Below are positions 36,720 through 48,713 of a DNA stretch of 64,000 nucleotides, in pieces. The notes under the pieces were generated by a model. The model did not search any database. It was not told the DNA's origin and worked only from the letters and a program-made list of their open reading frames with translations. Source of the stretch: Lithospermum erythrorhizon (Eukaryota > Streptophyta > Magnoliopsida > Boraginales > Boraginaceae); assembly GCA_019722365.1 (NCBI GenBank), contig JADFUC010001282.1, positions 1-64,000 of the forward strand, written 5' to 3'. The position numbers and the translations under genes were made by a program. Position 1 is the first letter of the stretch. Each line of letters opens with the position of its first letter.

Positions 36720-38613
36720 AAAAGCCTCATGAATCCAAGGGCAAAATGTTTGGATTGTAGATAGTGGGTGTTCAAGCCATATGTCTGGTAATGTATCATT
36801 ATTCCTAAAGCTTGGAAACAAGGCTCGTGAAAATTTAACTTTCGGAAACAATGAGCAAAACAAAATTATTGGCAAATGTTGGATTGGCAAAAAGGATTCG
36901 ATCAAAATAAAAAACGTCTTATTGGTAAAAACTTAAAATTTAACTTGTTTAGTGTAGGCCAACTTTGTGAAAATGAGTTTGATGTTTCTTTTAAACATGA
37001 TAAATGTGTTATTACTCATTGTCCTTCATCTCTTGTTTTGCATGCTTTTAAAAAGGAAAATATATATTAATTGAACTTTGATGAGACTAACCCCTTTACT
37101 AAGAAAATTATTGAGAATGATGATGAACATGTAGGTTCTAGTAATCCACCTAAAGAGGCCTAAATGTAAATCCACCTTCATCGGTGGAAGAAGGTCAAGA
37201 ACCACAAATTGAGAATGAAACTCTTCAGGCCCAAGAGGTACAAGAAGTCATACAAGAAAAGGCACCTCAAGATGTCAATGATTACTTGCATGGTAGAACT
37301 CATGAGGATCTTCCGACGGAGTGGAAACAAGCTAGAAATCATCCCCTTGAGAAAATTATCGGTAATCCATCAAAGGGGGTAACCACTCGATCCTCTAGTA
37401 GAAACTTTTGTTTATATAATGCTTTTGTCTCTCAAATTTAAATGTTAAACAAGCCTTAGTTGATCCGGAATGGGTTTTGTCTATGCAAAAAGAGCTTGAA
37501 CAATTTGAAAGAAATAAAGTGTGGCACTTGGTTGAAAGAACATATTCACCTTTAGCTATTGGAACTAAATGGGTTTTTAGAAATAAACTTGATGAATCTA
37601 GAGAAATCCTTTTAAAAAAAAGTCGGTTGGTTGTTCAAGGATATAGTCAAGTCGCCGGTATTGATTTTGAAGAAACTCTCACGATGCTTGGACTTGAATC
37701 CATTAGACTCTTTCTAGCTTTTGCTAGCTACATGAACTTAAACTTTATCAAATGGATGTAAAAAGTGCATTTTTAAATGGTTTCTTAGAAGAAGAAGTCT
37801 TTGTTGAACAACCACCGGGCTTTGAAAATCCAAAATTTCCTAAGCATGTTTACAAACTAGATAAAATATTATATGGATTAAAACAAGCACCTATGGTTTG
37901 GTATGAAAGATTAAGCTCACATCTAATTGGAAATGGTTTTCAAAAGGAAAAGATTGACTCTACCGTGTTCCTTAAAATCAAAGGCAAACATATCATTGTA
38001 GTACAAATTTATGTTGATGATATTATGTTTGGTGTTACTAATGAAACATTATTACCAAGGAGTTACTCTGTGATGACCTTGAGTTTTGAAATGAGCATGA
38101 TGGGAGAATCAAATTTCTTCTTAGGCTTACAAGTGAAACAATTGAAAGATAGAATCTTCGTAAATCAAAGCAAGTTCACCAAGGAGCTCCTCAAGAAGTA
38201 TGGCATGGTAGATGTAAAGAGGCAAACACTCCAATGACAACCGCTACCAAGCTTGAAAATGATGAAGAAGGCGAAAATGTAAATGTAACTTCATATCGAG
38301 GTATGATTGGAAGCTTACTCTATCTTACCGCTTCTAGACCTGATATCATATTTTCCATATGCTTATGTGCTAGATTTCAAGCGTGCCCTAAAGAATCTCA
38401 TCTTAAAGCCGTTAAAAGAATATTTAGGTACCTTAAAGGAACAATAGAATATGGTATGTGGTATCTTAAGGGTAAGTATTTTGATCTAATAGGCTATTCG
38501 GATGCGGACTTTGCGGGTTCTACCCTAGATAGAAAAAACACTATCGAAACATGCCATTTTCTAGGAAATAGTCTTATATCTTGGTCTAGAAAGAAACAAA
38601 ATAGTGTTGCCTT
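36720..38613 (+). pseudogene. Copia element 1 pol region, integrase missing
   Basis: The protease is seen as WIVDSGCSSHMSG near 36750. Its C-terminal phrase NLFSVGQLCENEFDVSF lies near 36940-36990. The integrase core expected next is absent: by 37100 the sequence is already in the linker before reverse transcriptase. The RT then runs 37440-38235 with GTKWVFRNKLDE, WMDVKSAFLNGFLEEEVFVE and active-site YVDD at 38010-38021. Ribonuclease H begins near 38280 (YRGMIGSLLYLTASRPDI; GYSDADFAGSTLDRK) and is cut by a solo LTR at 38614. The element could not move by itself. Confidence 0.85.
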
Positions 38614-39371
38614 TGTTGAAAATATGAGACTTTAGATCTCATAAATATATGTCCATTGAACAATTGACATTAAGGGTTATGATAGTTTCTGAGAGTCGCT
38701 CATAATCTATATATTAATATGATGTTCGGTTAAACATAAATTAATATATTATAATTTAAATTAAGAACTAAAATTCACCGCCTTGAAATGGAGCGTAAAG
38801 GCGATTATAACGCGAGTTTAAAATGGCTATGGAAATGATGGGGCAAGATTCCATTCTCGAGTCTCCTGACATGGGGCGCCTTGAACCGATGTTGAATGGG
38901 GAGTTCTAAGTCCTTCTTTTTTAAAAAGATTTACAGAATGTTCTTCTTAAGGAGGTGAAAGAGTTTCACCACAACTCTTGAAATGCCTAAAAAGTAGGAT
39001 ATTTGATGCCTATATAAAGCCCATGATTTGCATGAAATCATTTGCACCAATTCTCCCAACTTTTGAAGTTGAGAATTCTCTCTCCCCCCCTTCCTTAGTC
39101 GACTAGTAGGTGGAGAAACCACTTCGGTTTTTCTACCCAACCTCGTCTACAGTTTAATATTTTAAAGAGCTCTAGTAAAGCTCACGGAGGGTTGGTTGCG
39201 TTGATGTTGGTATTCTTAGAGAAAATCTCGTTGATTGTTTAGAGTCTCCTCAAATATATTCCGTTGCGATCCAAAGAAGAAGGTACACACTTGTATATTA
39301 TTGTTTATATTATTAGTAGAATCTTGGTTTCGGTTTATTTATAATTTAATTGTTTAATCCAATCAATAACA
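38614..39371 (+). repeat. Solo LTR inserted in Copia element 1 ribonuclease H
   Basis: The sequence starts TGTTGAAAATATGAGA and ends near AATAACA. The reading frame before (SWSRKKQNSVA) and after (TAETEYVVAGYC) is the continuous Copia ribonuclease H motif, so this 758-bp block is an insertion. It is related to the 3' LTR at 52280-53110: both open TGTTG(A/G)AAATATGAGA and share GACATTAAGGGTTATGAT, GCTCATAATCTATATAT, ATGATGTTCGGTTAA and TTGTATATTATTGTTT. No primer site or coding sequence is attached. A clean 5-bp target duplication was not found. Confidence 0.75.
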
Positions 39372-39662
39372 TACCGCCGAGACCGAGTATGTAGTGGCGG
39401 GATATTGTGTTGCTTAAATCCTTTGGATGAAACAAACATTAGTGGATTTGGGTGTTGTAGTTGACCATGTGCCTATAAGATGTTATAATACTAGTGCTAC
39501 AAGCATCTCTAAGAATCTCATCCAACATTCAAGGACTAAGCACATTGACTTTAAGCATCAGTTCATTAGAGACCATGTGCTAAAAGGAGACATAACTCTA
39601 GAGTTTGTAAGCACTGATAATCAACTTGTGGATATTTTTATCAAACCTTTATGAGAGGTTAA
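39372..39662 (+). pseudogene. Copia element 1 ribonuclease H tail
   Basis: Continues the interrupted ribonuclease H: MKQTLVDLGVVVDHVPIRC, then SRTKHIDFKHQFIRDHVLKG and a final VSTDNQLVDIFIKPL, the Copia C-terminal signature. An in-frame TAA at 39415-39417 and a TGA after KPL disrupt it. The frame resumes beyond the SIRE-like insertion at 48714 (VNFNKIRR). Confidence 0.85.
39658..39662. repeat. Target-site duplication, left copy (GTTAA)
   Basis: GTTAA directly left of the 5' LTR; the same five bases follow the 3' LTR at 48714-48718. Removing the element and one copy restores the Copia element 1 reading frame. Confidence 0.8.
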
Positions 39663-40518
39663 TTAGTGTGTGGTTAATTTGAAATTTTCTTGTTCGGTCG
39701 TTAGACTTTACTGAACTTTGCTATGCTCGTAGCATGGACAATGTTCAAACAAGTGCTACAAGTGTTAAAAGCGATGCAAGTGTGTTTTGATGTGCCCATG
39801 GGTTTGGGCCTTGATAGGTTCGTGAGAACCTGAGATAGTAATTATGTTGTTTATTAGATTCGAATGGCAAGTTTTGGAGTTTGGTATGACTCGAATTATG
39901 AATGGCTTAAGAATCAAAGTTTTGGTAGGATTCTTTGCATTATGGAAGTGGCCGATTCTTAGAATCTTTTCGAAAATCAAGACCAAAACCTATGTGACTC
40001 CCTACACTATAAATGAATGACCTTCTTGAAGATGTGTAAATACAGAAAAATGTTTACTACAAAGTTCGATATCATATTCATAATCGATTTATTGAGTGTC
40101 GATTCGGTAGAGGAAGTGTGGTTAGGAGGTTCTTTTGCCTTAACACTATTGTCACGCGGTTGTTATAGCGCAAACTGTAACAACCTTCTTAAGAGTATTT
40201 ATTTCTCGTTGTATTGTGATCGGTGTGTGTTGATAGTGGTGAGAATAGGTGGATCCTATTTCACATAGTGAAGGTTAGTTAGGGCGTCAATTGATGTGGA
40301 GCATCAGTGTAAGTCCCTACTTGTAATAACTTCATCTTTATAGTGGAAAGCTTTTCCTTGGGCTTGTTGCCCCCCAGACGTAAGTCTTTGCTTAAGCAAC
40401 GAGGCAGGTACCATTTTCGTGTGTCATTTATTTTGGTTTTATATTTATTGAAAATTCGTTCTTTGTCTAGCTATTGGATTGACAAGCGCAATTTTCCGGG
40501 GTTGGTTTTACACTTTCA
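39663..40518 (+). repeat. 5' LTR of Copia element 2
   Basis: Begins (TG lost) TTAGTGTGTGGTTAA and ends TTTACACTTTCA. It pairs with 47850-48713; shared phrases include AGCGATGCAAGTGTGTTTT, ATAGTAATTATGTTGTTTAT, CAAAGTTTTGGTAGGATTCTT and TTATTTCTCGTTGTATTG. A TATAAATGAATGA phrase near 40009 may be the promoter TATA region. Confidence 0.9.
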
Positions 40519-40535
40519 ATTGGTATCGGAAGCGG
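40519..40535 (+). other. Degenerate primer-binding site of Copia element 2
   Basis: ATTGGTATCGGAAGCGG follows the 5' LTR at once. It is the TTGGTATC(A)GAGC Met-tRNA site with small changes. Confidence 0.75.
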
Positions 40536-40573
40536 GCACTCAACATATAGAGTGAAATCTTTTGTGTGAACCA

Positions 40574-42110
40574 ATGGAAGGGAACGGGAAGAGGTAGCTC
40601 GATCACTAAATCTCAGCGACTTGAGTAGATTATTACACCCCTATTGGAAAGCTAAGATGACCGCCTTCTTACGATCGGTGGATACGAGAACACAGGAAAA
40701 TTTGTTCTTGCGGCTGGGCCAGAACCCACAGAAACTAATGATGATGGAGTTTTGGTGATCAAAGAAGAACAAAGCGGTCCCGTCTTAGAAGCGAGAGAAT
40801 TATCCTTGAGGAACAACAAAGCACTAAATCTTATCTTACGTACCGTGAATCGAAGTGTTTAAACTTATTAGCTCGTGTACTGTGGCCAAGGAGGCATGGG
40901 AAATCCTACAGACTGCCTATGAAGGTACTTCGAAAGTAAGGATGTCTAGACTTCAACAGTTAACCACCAGGTGGGAAAATCGAAGATCTTGGGAGGCAGA
41001 CAATCACGTCCTACGATTCTAAAATAAAGGACACTTCTTAAATGAGAGTCTTTTTCCACTTGGGGAGAGAAGATGAGTAACGAAAAACTCGTCAGAAAGT
41101 GCGAGAACTCTTCCTAAAGGTTGCTCACAAAATTCTACGGCTATAGAGGCTCGGGATCTAGCAAGCTATGATTTTTAGGTGAGCCCCGTCAAATCTTATA
41201 ACCCGAAATGACTGGAGGGCAGCGAATCATCCCAAGGAAGGGAATAGCTTTGAAGACATCAAATACAGAATCACGAGGAAGAAGGTATGGGTGACATAAA
41301 TCTTGGCAAATTTTAGCAAAACTCTAAAAAGGTTTAGAAACCTTTCTTCGGAGGAAAAACACACCGAGGAGCGTTTGACCCGGCGGAATGGCCAGTGTGG
41401 AAGAACCCTAAAGAGTCGGAGGATAGAATAATGGTGGATCGAATAATCAAAATCAAAGGGATGCAATGTAGGGAGTCACGAGGCTTTGGTCACATCCAGT
41501 TTAGATGTGGAGAAGCGATCAAAAGTTGCTATACCACTTTGTCGGATGAAGAGAGACCGTGTGAAGAAGAAGAAAGCAACGATAGGGTTAATAATTTTGC
41601 GCTACGACTCGCGGATCAAGAACTTACGGTCGATCAGGGTTAATATTGTGACCACGACAACATGAGTGAAGAAGAGGAAGAACTTCTTGAAGAAGAGTTG
41701 ATGTGTATCGATTCTTGTTGTAATTCCCACATTAACAAAGGCATACACCTCTGTGAGAAATTGAAAAGCATCTTTGAAGAAAAGGAACAAAAGAATTAGA
41801 GAGAAACAATGAAGAACAAAAATTGGAAATCACAGCGTGCGGAAAACAAAGTAGAAAAAGAATGACAAAGGGAATAAATATGATGAACTCCAGCACCCCA
41901 ATACTGGATGAAATTTTAGCTCAAGGAAAAAGGTGTGGTGATAATTCGGGGAATAGGATCTGACCCATGAAACCAAAGCCCGACTATGTGGAGGAAGGAT
42001 GTTTTAAGCTGCCGGAACTCAATAAAATCAAGTAATCAAAAAGAAAGCACTACTGGAGATGCCATTGCTGCGGAAAGAAGGGACATATAGCACCCTACTG
42101 TTACAAAATT
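40574..42110 (+). pseudogene. Copia element 2 gag region
   Basis: Heavily frameshifted. A capsid-like phrase with KEAWEILQTAYEGTSKV spread over two frames occurs near 40890-40940, and a stretch matching VDRIIKIKGMQCRE..GFGHI near 41440-41500 is the usual knuckle-adjacent part. The zinc knuckle at 42060-42101 (CHCCGKKGHIAPYC) is intact CX2CX4HX4C. Confidence 0.75.
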
Positions 42111-45100
42111 TATGGGAAAGGACGAAGCCGATATTCTCCACCAAGAATGCAATGGGTAAAGAAGGGTTCTGTGATAAGCAATGTGGTTTTTACTTCTCTT
42201 AAAGCCACAGCATGGACTGGATGGTACTTTGACAGTGGTTGTTCCAGACATATGACAGGGAATAGAGCTAATCTTACCAGCATCAAGGACGTGAAAACTG
42301 ATTTTGTCACTTTTGGAGGAGGGGAAAAAGGCAAGGTTAGCCAAGGAGTACCTTGAATGTTGAAGGATTACACAATCTCGAAAGAGTTACATTGGTGGAA
42401 GGGCTCGCGCAAATCTTATTAGCATTAGCCAACTGCGTGACGGTGGTCTAAGGTTACCTTTAGCAAAAATATGTAATGTGACCAAAAGTAAGCAACTTCA
42501 GGTATGCAAGGAAGTCGATCCACAGATAGCGCTATACATGGACACTACGTATCGCCGGGCCTTAGTGAGCCGAACTTCGAGGATGTAGAGCTATGGCACA
42601 AGCGACTTAGACCGCGCCTTCGCAATATTGACAACTTATTCTACAAATGGTGTACGAGGATTGCCACATTTGATGGTAGGGAAAATGTACGTAGAGTGTC
42701 AAATAGGCAAAAAGCAGAGCCGGGTCTCGCACAACCCAGTTACAACAGTGGACACACGAGGTTGGAACTACTACACACATGCAAGTAGAGAGCATAGCTG
42801 GGAGAAAGTATGTCTTTGTGTGTGTAGATGACTTTTCAGGGATTCACATGGGTTAGAGGTTTCTCAAAGAAAAATCTAAAACGCGTGTGTTTAGGGCACT
42901 TTAGCGTCTGAATCTAGAGGAAAGGGAAGCCAGCATGCTTGGTTATTGAAGCGATCGTAGTGAGGTAGAGAGTGCTGAGTTCAGAGGCCCTTTGTGGTGA
43001 AGTGGGAATCAAACACGAATACTCCGCACCTATTACTCCCCAACAAAATGGGATTGTGGAAAGAAACGAGAACACTCCAAGAAATGGCCGAGTAAATACT
43101 CACATTGCCAAGATACACCCATAAAATTACAGGCGGAGAGCATTAGCACCACGGCATGTCACATCACAATCGGGTTACGCTCGGACAGGGTACTCATCAC
43201 GATCCCTATGAGCGTGGCGAGAAGGAAGCCGAATGTACCTACTTTCGTGTTTGTTTTGGAAGTCACGGTTATATCACGGCGTGAGAGAACCGAGGCGAGG
43301 TGATGTTCGAAGTGATGAAGGAATCTTCACAGGATACTCGGGAATAGCCGTGCTTTGAGGGAGTGTATAACAAGCGAACTCATATGGTTGTGGAATCTAT
43401 AAAATGTGAAAGTATGTAGTGGATCGAGCATTCATTGACAATAGATGAAAGACACCCCCCAATCAAACCATCGATTAAACCAGCAGTCAAGATAATGAAG
43501 AAATGAAGGATATGCCGGAAATAGAGGAAAAGGAAATTGAACCAGCTGCCAGAACTCAAAAAGATCATCCTGTAGAGCACATCATTGGTGAACTTGACCA
43601 AGGGATAACTACTAGGAGAAAGGACAAAGTCGACTATCGAAAAATGGCAGGGTTGCTTGGACAAACATGCTTCATCTCAAAGGTGGAACCAAAAGCGTGA
43701 AAATTTGCGTTGCTTGATGAGTACTGGATCACGGCCATGCAAGAAGAGCTAATTCAGTTTGATAAGAATGATGTGTGGGAGCTTGTTCCGAGACCCTCAC
43801 GGATCTGATATTATTGGCACTAAGTGGATCTTGAGAATAAGATGGATGAGTCGGGAATGTTACGAGGAAACAAAGCTAGATTGGTTCTTGTGAGTTATAC
43901 AGTTGAAGGTATTGACTTTGAAGAGAGACATTCGCACGGTAGCCGAGGCTTAGGCGATCCGTCTACTCTCTCAATCGCATGTCTCTTGAAGTTCAAACTC
44001 TTTCAGATGGATGTCAAGAGTGCTTTTCTTAATGGAATTGTTCAAGAGGAGGTTTATGTTGAACAACCAAAAGTTTAACATTGCCCAAAATCCGGCGTAT
44101 TGTATAAGCGAAGAAGGCTCTCGGTCTCAAGCAAGCTCCGCGAGCTTGGTGAAGAGACTCACCGTGTTACTAAGGCAAGAAAATGGATATACTCGAGGGG
44201 GAGTTGATAATACATTATTCATAAAAAAGGGATGAGAACGGATGATGGTAGCTGGTATATGTCGATGACATGAGTGTTCGGTGGGGTGTCAAGCCGCTGT
44301 GGTAAAAGCTTGATTCGTTCAACAAATGGAGGCGGAGTCGAGATGAGTATGGTGGGAGGGTGGAAGAGTACTTTCTGCAGGATTCAGTTAATCAAATGAA
44401 AGATAGCATTTCATCTCTCAAACCAATTATGCCAAGAGCATGTTGATTTGGATTGGAAACATCTAAAAATAAAAGAACTCCGTTGGCCACTCACTTAAAA
44501 GTTACCAAGGATCAAGATGGGAAAGATGTTGATGAGAAACTCTATAGAAGCATGATCGGTAGTCTACTCTACCTCACTGCAAGTCGTCCGGATATAGCAC
44601 ACTCCGTGGGCGTGTGCGCTAGATATCAAGCCAATCCCAAAGAAAGTCACTTGAACCTTGTCAAGAGAATTCTCAAGTATGTGCAAGGTACGTATAACCA
44701 TGGACTCTTATATACTTTTGACACTAACACCTCTCTTGTTGGATATTGTGATGCTGACTGGGCAGGAAACACGGAGGATAGAAAAAGCACATCTGGAGGA
44801 TGTTTCTTTGTTGGAAATAATCTTGTCTCACCCAGTTCGGCCAAAGCAAAAATTGATGTCCCTTTCCACGGCGGAAAGTGAATATATGGCAGCGAGGGAA
44901 GCGAGTTGTACTCAGCTAATTTGGATGAAACAAATCTTTGGAAGAATATGAGTGTCGAGCCGAGTCATGACTCTCTTGTGGCTTGACATGGAGTGCATGC
45001 AAGCATTTTCAAAAATCCCGGTTGACATAGTGGTCGGACCAAGCATATAGATATACGACATCATTTCATTAGGAATTTGGTAGAAGATGGGGTCGTCAAG

Positions 45101-45212
45101 TTGGAACATGTAAGCAGTGATAAACAACTGGCCGATATTCTTACAAAGGGTTTAGACGTTAATCAATTCGAATATCTGAAGGCAGCCTTGGGGTTGTGTG
45201 TGATGAACAAAT
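42111..45212 (+). pseudogene. Copia element 2 pol region
   Basis: In order: protease WYFDSGCSRHMTGN (near 42220); pre-integrase LWHKRL (near 42592); integrase remnants to about 43380, including ENGIVERKN-like words near 43045; RT from about 43730 with QMDVKSAFLNGIVQEEVYVE (44006-44065) and active-site YVDD at 44258-44269; ribonuclease H 44540-45212 with YRSMIGSLLYLTASRPDIAH and DADWAGNTEDRKSTSGGCFF. Frame breaks occur in every domain, so no full polyprotein exists. Confidence 0.88.
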
Positions 45213-46333
45213 AGCAATTAGCCCAAGGTTATAACACCCAAATAGAAACCAAGTGTTATAACAACTGGATAAAAGGTAGCTTCTTATTTACTTTCCTTGG
45301 AGAAATTAGGTTTTCTTGGGCCTTTGTTAATGCGCACTCTTTTCAAAACGTGTGTGTTGAAGTTATTTCTCTCCCATTTCGCCCGCTACTTGGCATTCAT
45401 ACACGGTACTCTCGCTGACTCTTCACCTCCTGCATCCCTCACAAACTCACAATCAATCTTTCATCTTTCTCAAAGCATCCTTAATACTCACCATGTTGAA
45501 TACTCGAAGAAGCAGCTAAAAAGCACAAAAGAAGCTACTAGAAGGGCTCGAGGCAAGAACTTGGGAACTGTCCACTCTTTGAGGTAATTCCCTCAGTGTG
45601 GTGGCGCCGGTTAAGGAAAACCCAACAATCTCCTCATGGGCTGGAAATTACAGTGCTTGAGAGAGCCAGCCTGACATACAAGAGACACACAAAGCCCCAA
45701 TTTGTTGCCGATCGGGTAAGGTGGTTAACCTACTAGTTCGGAGGATTGTCCCAAGTATAGCGATCGAAGATTAAAAATTCCACGAGAAAATCTCCTAGGT
45801 TTGTGCACGAGGACAATGTTGACGAAGACCAACCTGTTGAAGTGGAAATTAGTGATGATGATGCAGATGTTAATCCATCAGTTAAGCTTTGTCCGTTCCC
45901 TTAATGAAACAAGTCGTAAACTGTGATACCCGATCCTCCCGAGAGCCAACCTTGGCAAGATTCTTGTCTAAAAAGAAAGGAGGAGAATCAAAGGGAGTCT
46001 TTGCCAACGAGGGGGCCCTGTGAGATTCGTTCGGAAGTCATCCTACCCGACCTCACGACCTTAAAGAAGATGATGACATTATAATTGTGCAAATGCGACT
46101 CCAGATCGAGAAGAACTAGGGCGATCTTTACTGACCTCACAAGGAGAAAGAAAAGGTTAGATCGGAGAGTCCTCTAACAACGAGGAAGAATGTGGACTTA
46201 GATGATCTTGAGAAGATGGGTAGCTGAGAAGAGAGAGAGAGATGAGAAAGAACAACCAATCTTGAAGGGAGGAGTGCCAAAGTGGACTCAAAGAAGGAAG
46301 GGATTGAGATTCCAAAGAAAGCGATGACTTTGG

Positions 46334-46462
46334 AGTTTTTCATGACAAATCCCCTTATGCAGCGATGACCCACAAGTGTTAAAACATAGGAGGTAAAACC
46401 GGCAGTTGCTTTTCAGAAACAAAACCTGAGAAAAAGTCCCAGCGTGTCCCAAACATAATAAT
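46334..46462 (-). repeat. Inverted repeat, left arm, bounding the flipped env-like segment
   Basis: Its reverse complement (TTATTATGTTTGGGACACG.. to ..TTGTCATGAAAAACTC) aligns over about 130 bp with 47700-47834, sharing GGGACTTTTT, CCTATGTTT, CATTTGTGGGTC-like and GTTGCATAAG-like phrases. Confidence 0.75.
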
Positions 46463-47699
46463 GGTATACTCACTGTTGTACGACAAGCGGACCCAAAAAA
46501 AAAAAAAACTTGAAGAAATGATCCGAGGAAAACATAAAAGCGACTAGCCTAACAATACATACGGGAAGAGGAAGTCAGCCCAGGAGTTTTGTCGAGATGG
46601 ATTGACACGGTCCCGAAGGGCCTGTCTTTTCTTGCGGAGTTCAGAGGCCGCAGACCCCGATTTGGCTTTGAATCTGCCTTCCACAGTTTAAGTTCATCCT
46701 CTCGACGTACACCTTGAGCGGAGATTCGGCGACATTTCCCCTTCGAGGTAAGGCGCTCGGTTAGCTCGAGGCACTCCCACATCAACATCCACCACGTCTT
46801 TTGCCACTTCGCCCCAAGTTTATCGGCGATGGTGAGAGATTTTGCATCTTCGCGGGGACCGTCTTCCTTTCTCGAAACATCGGGATCTTGTATTAATGAC
46901 GGTAGAACGCGAGATAAAGAATTTGGGGAACCCAATAGGTTTTAATTTCGCTCGGACTTAGCGTGATCAACCCACTTGATCGAATATTATCTTTCAGCGT
47001 TCGGTTGGTCTTCCGGAACCCGTTACAAGCGGCGTCCTTGCTGGGAATCTCGACAACATTGGTGTTGTTCGAGGTAGGAACAAGGTTAGCAATAGAAGCT
47101 TTATGAAGAACAGCATACGGGGCTTAGAAGGAAGCTTTATGCGCATCCTTTGGCGGCCACGCCAGGCTCCACGGTGAGTTCTTCAATGATGTCCCCTAGC
47201 TTGAGAGTGGCTCCAGTAGAGCCTCCATCCTTGAGTCCATAATGCTGGTTGATGATCATGGGGCTAAATTTAAAGATGTGTCCCCGAAGCTTCACTTTGT
47301 GGAACATGGGAGTCCCTGGCTTAGTAATATCCTCAGACAGGCAACAGACAAATTCCCGGACCAGTTTAGGCCAATGAAGCCCAATGTCCTTCATTAAGTT
47401 GAGCCTTGACTTGAAGGATGTCAATATAGGTTTGATTGTTGTTGGTGGCATCGGCGAAACCTCTGCGAGGGGCATTCCTAGCAGCGTCACGAACTTACGC
47501 ACGGCGTGTTCTTCTCAGCAGAACTTCAGCTCCATCGACTCCGTTTCGCTTTGCCTCCTTTGGCGATTCTACAGCTGTGAATGCAGGTTGCGGGAGTCAT
47601 TGACTCTCATTTTACCCGCCGAACTACCGGGGCCCTTTTTCTCTTTTCCCAGGAGGACTCCTCCTCGTATTAACAAAGTCATACGCCTTGAGACACTAT

Positions 47700-47834
47700 T
47701 TATTATGTTGGGACATGTTGGACATGTTGGGACTTTTTGTGTTTTTTGTTTTACGAGTGCTAAATCTGTGGTTTTTACCCTATGTTTCCAACATTTGTGG
47801 GTCCATCGTTGCATAAGAGTTTGTCATGAAAAAC
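47700..47834 (+). repeat. Inverted repeat, right arm
   Basis: Plus-strand partner of 46334-46462. It lies just before the polypurine GAGGGAG and 3' LTR, where the normal element end is expected, so the right arm is probably in original orientation and the left arm is the displaced copy. Confidence 0.75.
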
Positions 47835-47841
47835 TTACCCC

Positions 47842-47848
47842 GAGGGAG
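47842..47848 (+). other. Polypurine tract of Copia element 2
   Basis: GAGGGAG immediately precedes the TG of the 3' LTR, the usual place for the plus-strand primer. Confidence 0.6.
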
Positions 47849-47849
47849 T

Positions 47850-48713
47850 TGTTAGTGTGTGGTTAGTGAAGTTTTTCTTGTTATTCTAGGTCATTGTTGT
47901 TGGCTTTGCACGGCTTGCTGTATCGCGCATGGACAGGGGATGTTCGAACCAAGTGCTGAGTGTTAAAGAAAAAGCGATGCAAGTGTGTTTTTCAGCCACC
48001 CCAACGGTTTGGGCCTTACGATGGGTTCGTGGGAACACAAGGATAGTAATTATGTTGTTTATTCGATTCGCGAATGGCAAGTTTTAGGTTTTAATTGCAA
48101 ACTCGAGTTATGAATGGCAAGAATCAAAGTTTTGGTAGGATTCTTTTCCTGCGTTATGGAAGCTGATTCTTAGAAGATCTTTCAATCAAAGAGCCAAAAC
48201 CCTATGTGACTCCTACTATAAATGGGCCCGGCCTTCTTGAAGATGTCAAATCTTGAAAATGTTTTACTAGAGTTCAATATCATATTCATGATCGATTTAT
48301 TGAGTGTAGATTCGGTGAGTGAATGTGGTTAGGAGGTTCTCTTTGGCTAAAGCACTATTATGCAGTTGTTATAGCAAGCTGGCAACAACTTTTGCTTAAA
48401 GTATTTATTTCTCGTTGTATTGTGATCGGTGTGTGGTGATAGTGGTGAGAATAGGTGGATGCATTTCGCGTAGTGAGTTAGTTAGGCGTGTTGATTGCGT
48501 TGTAGGGCGTCGGTGTAAGTCTACTTGTAATAACTTCATCTTTATAGTGGAAAGCTTTTTCCTTGAGCATTGCCCCCAGGCGTAGTCTTGGCTTAAGCAG
48601 GCGGAGTTACCATTTTTCATGTGTCATTTATTTTTTGGTTTATCACTTGTGAAAATTCGTTTGTTGTCTGCTTGTTGGATTGACAACTGCATTTCAGTTA
48701 GTTTACACTTTCA
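47850..48713 (+). repeat. 3' LTR of Copia element 2
   Basis: Starts TGTTAGTGTGTGG and ends TTTACACTTTCA; pairs with 39663-40518. Numerous indels separate the two LTRs. Confidence 0.92.

Larger units (their letters stand above)
45213..47849. pseudogene. Extra env-like region of Copia element 2, partly inverted
   Basis: Sense-strand remnants at 45490-46330 fit the N-terminal part of the SIRE env-like ORF (MLNTRRSS.., then VHEDNVDEDQPVEVEISDDD near 45800-45870, then RKNVDLDDLEKMG near 46180-46215). From about 46480 to 47690 the coding-like sequence runs on the minus strand: HWPKLVREFVCCLSEDI, FHKVKLRGHIFKFSP (47137-47502) and YAVLHKASIANLVPTSNN (about 47035-47085), which are conserved phrases of the same env-like/putative transposon domain. 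Inverted repeats flank that segment. The function of these ORFs in SIRE elements is not established. Confidence 0.6.
39663..48713 (+). mobile_element. Copia element 2: SIRE-like LTR retrotransposon, nested in element 1
   Basis: Full-length layout of about 9.05 kb: LTR, primer site, gag, protease, integrase, RT, ribonuclease H, a roughly 2.6-kb extra region with env-like sequence, and LTR. Flanked by GTTAA on both sides. The long extra region after pol and the ribonuclease H ending (LTKGLDVNQFEYLKAALGLC) point to the SIRE/Maximus lineage. Many small indels throughout make it inactive as read; some may be assembly errors. Confidence 0.88.

Noticed and set aside
45297..45587. 96-codon plus-strand ORF taken as an independent gene
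   Set aside because: It lies inside the SIRE-like element right after pol and overlaps, in another frame, the start of the env-like region.
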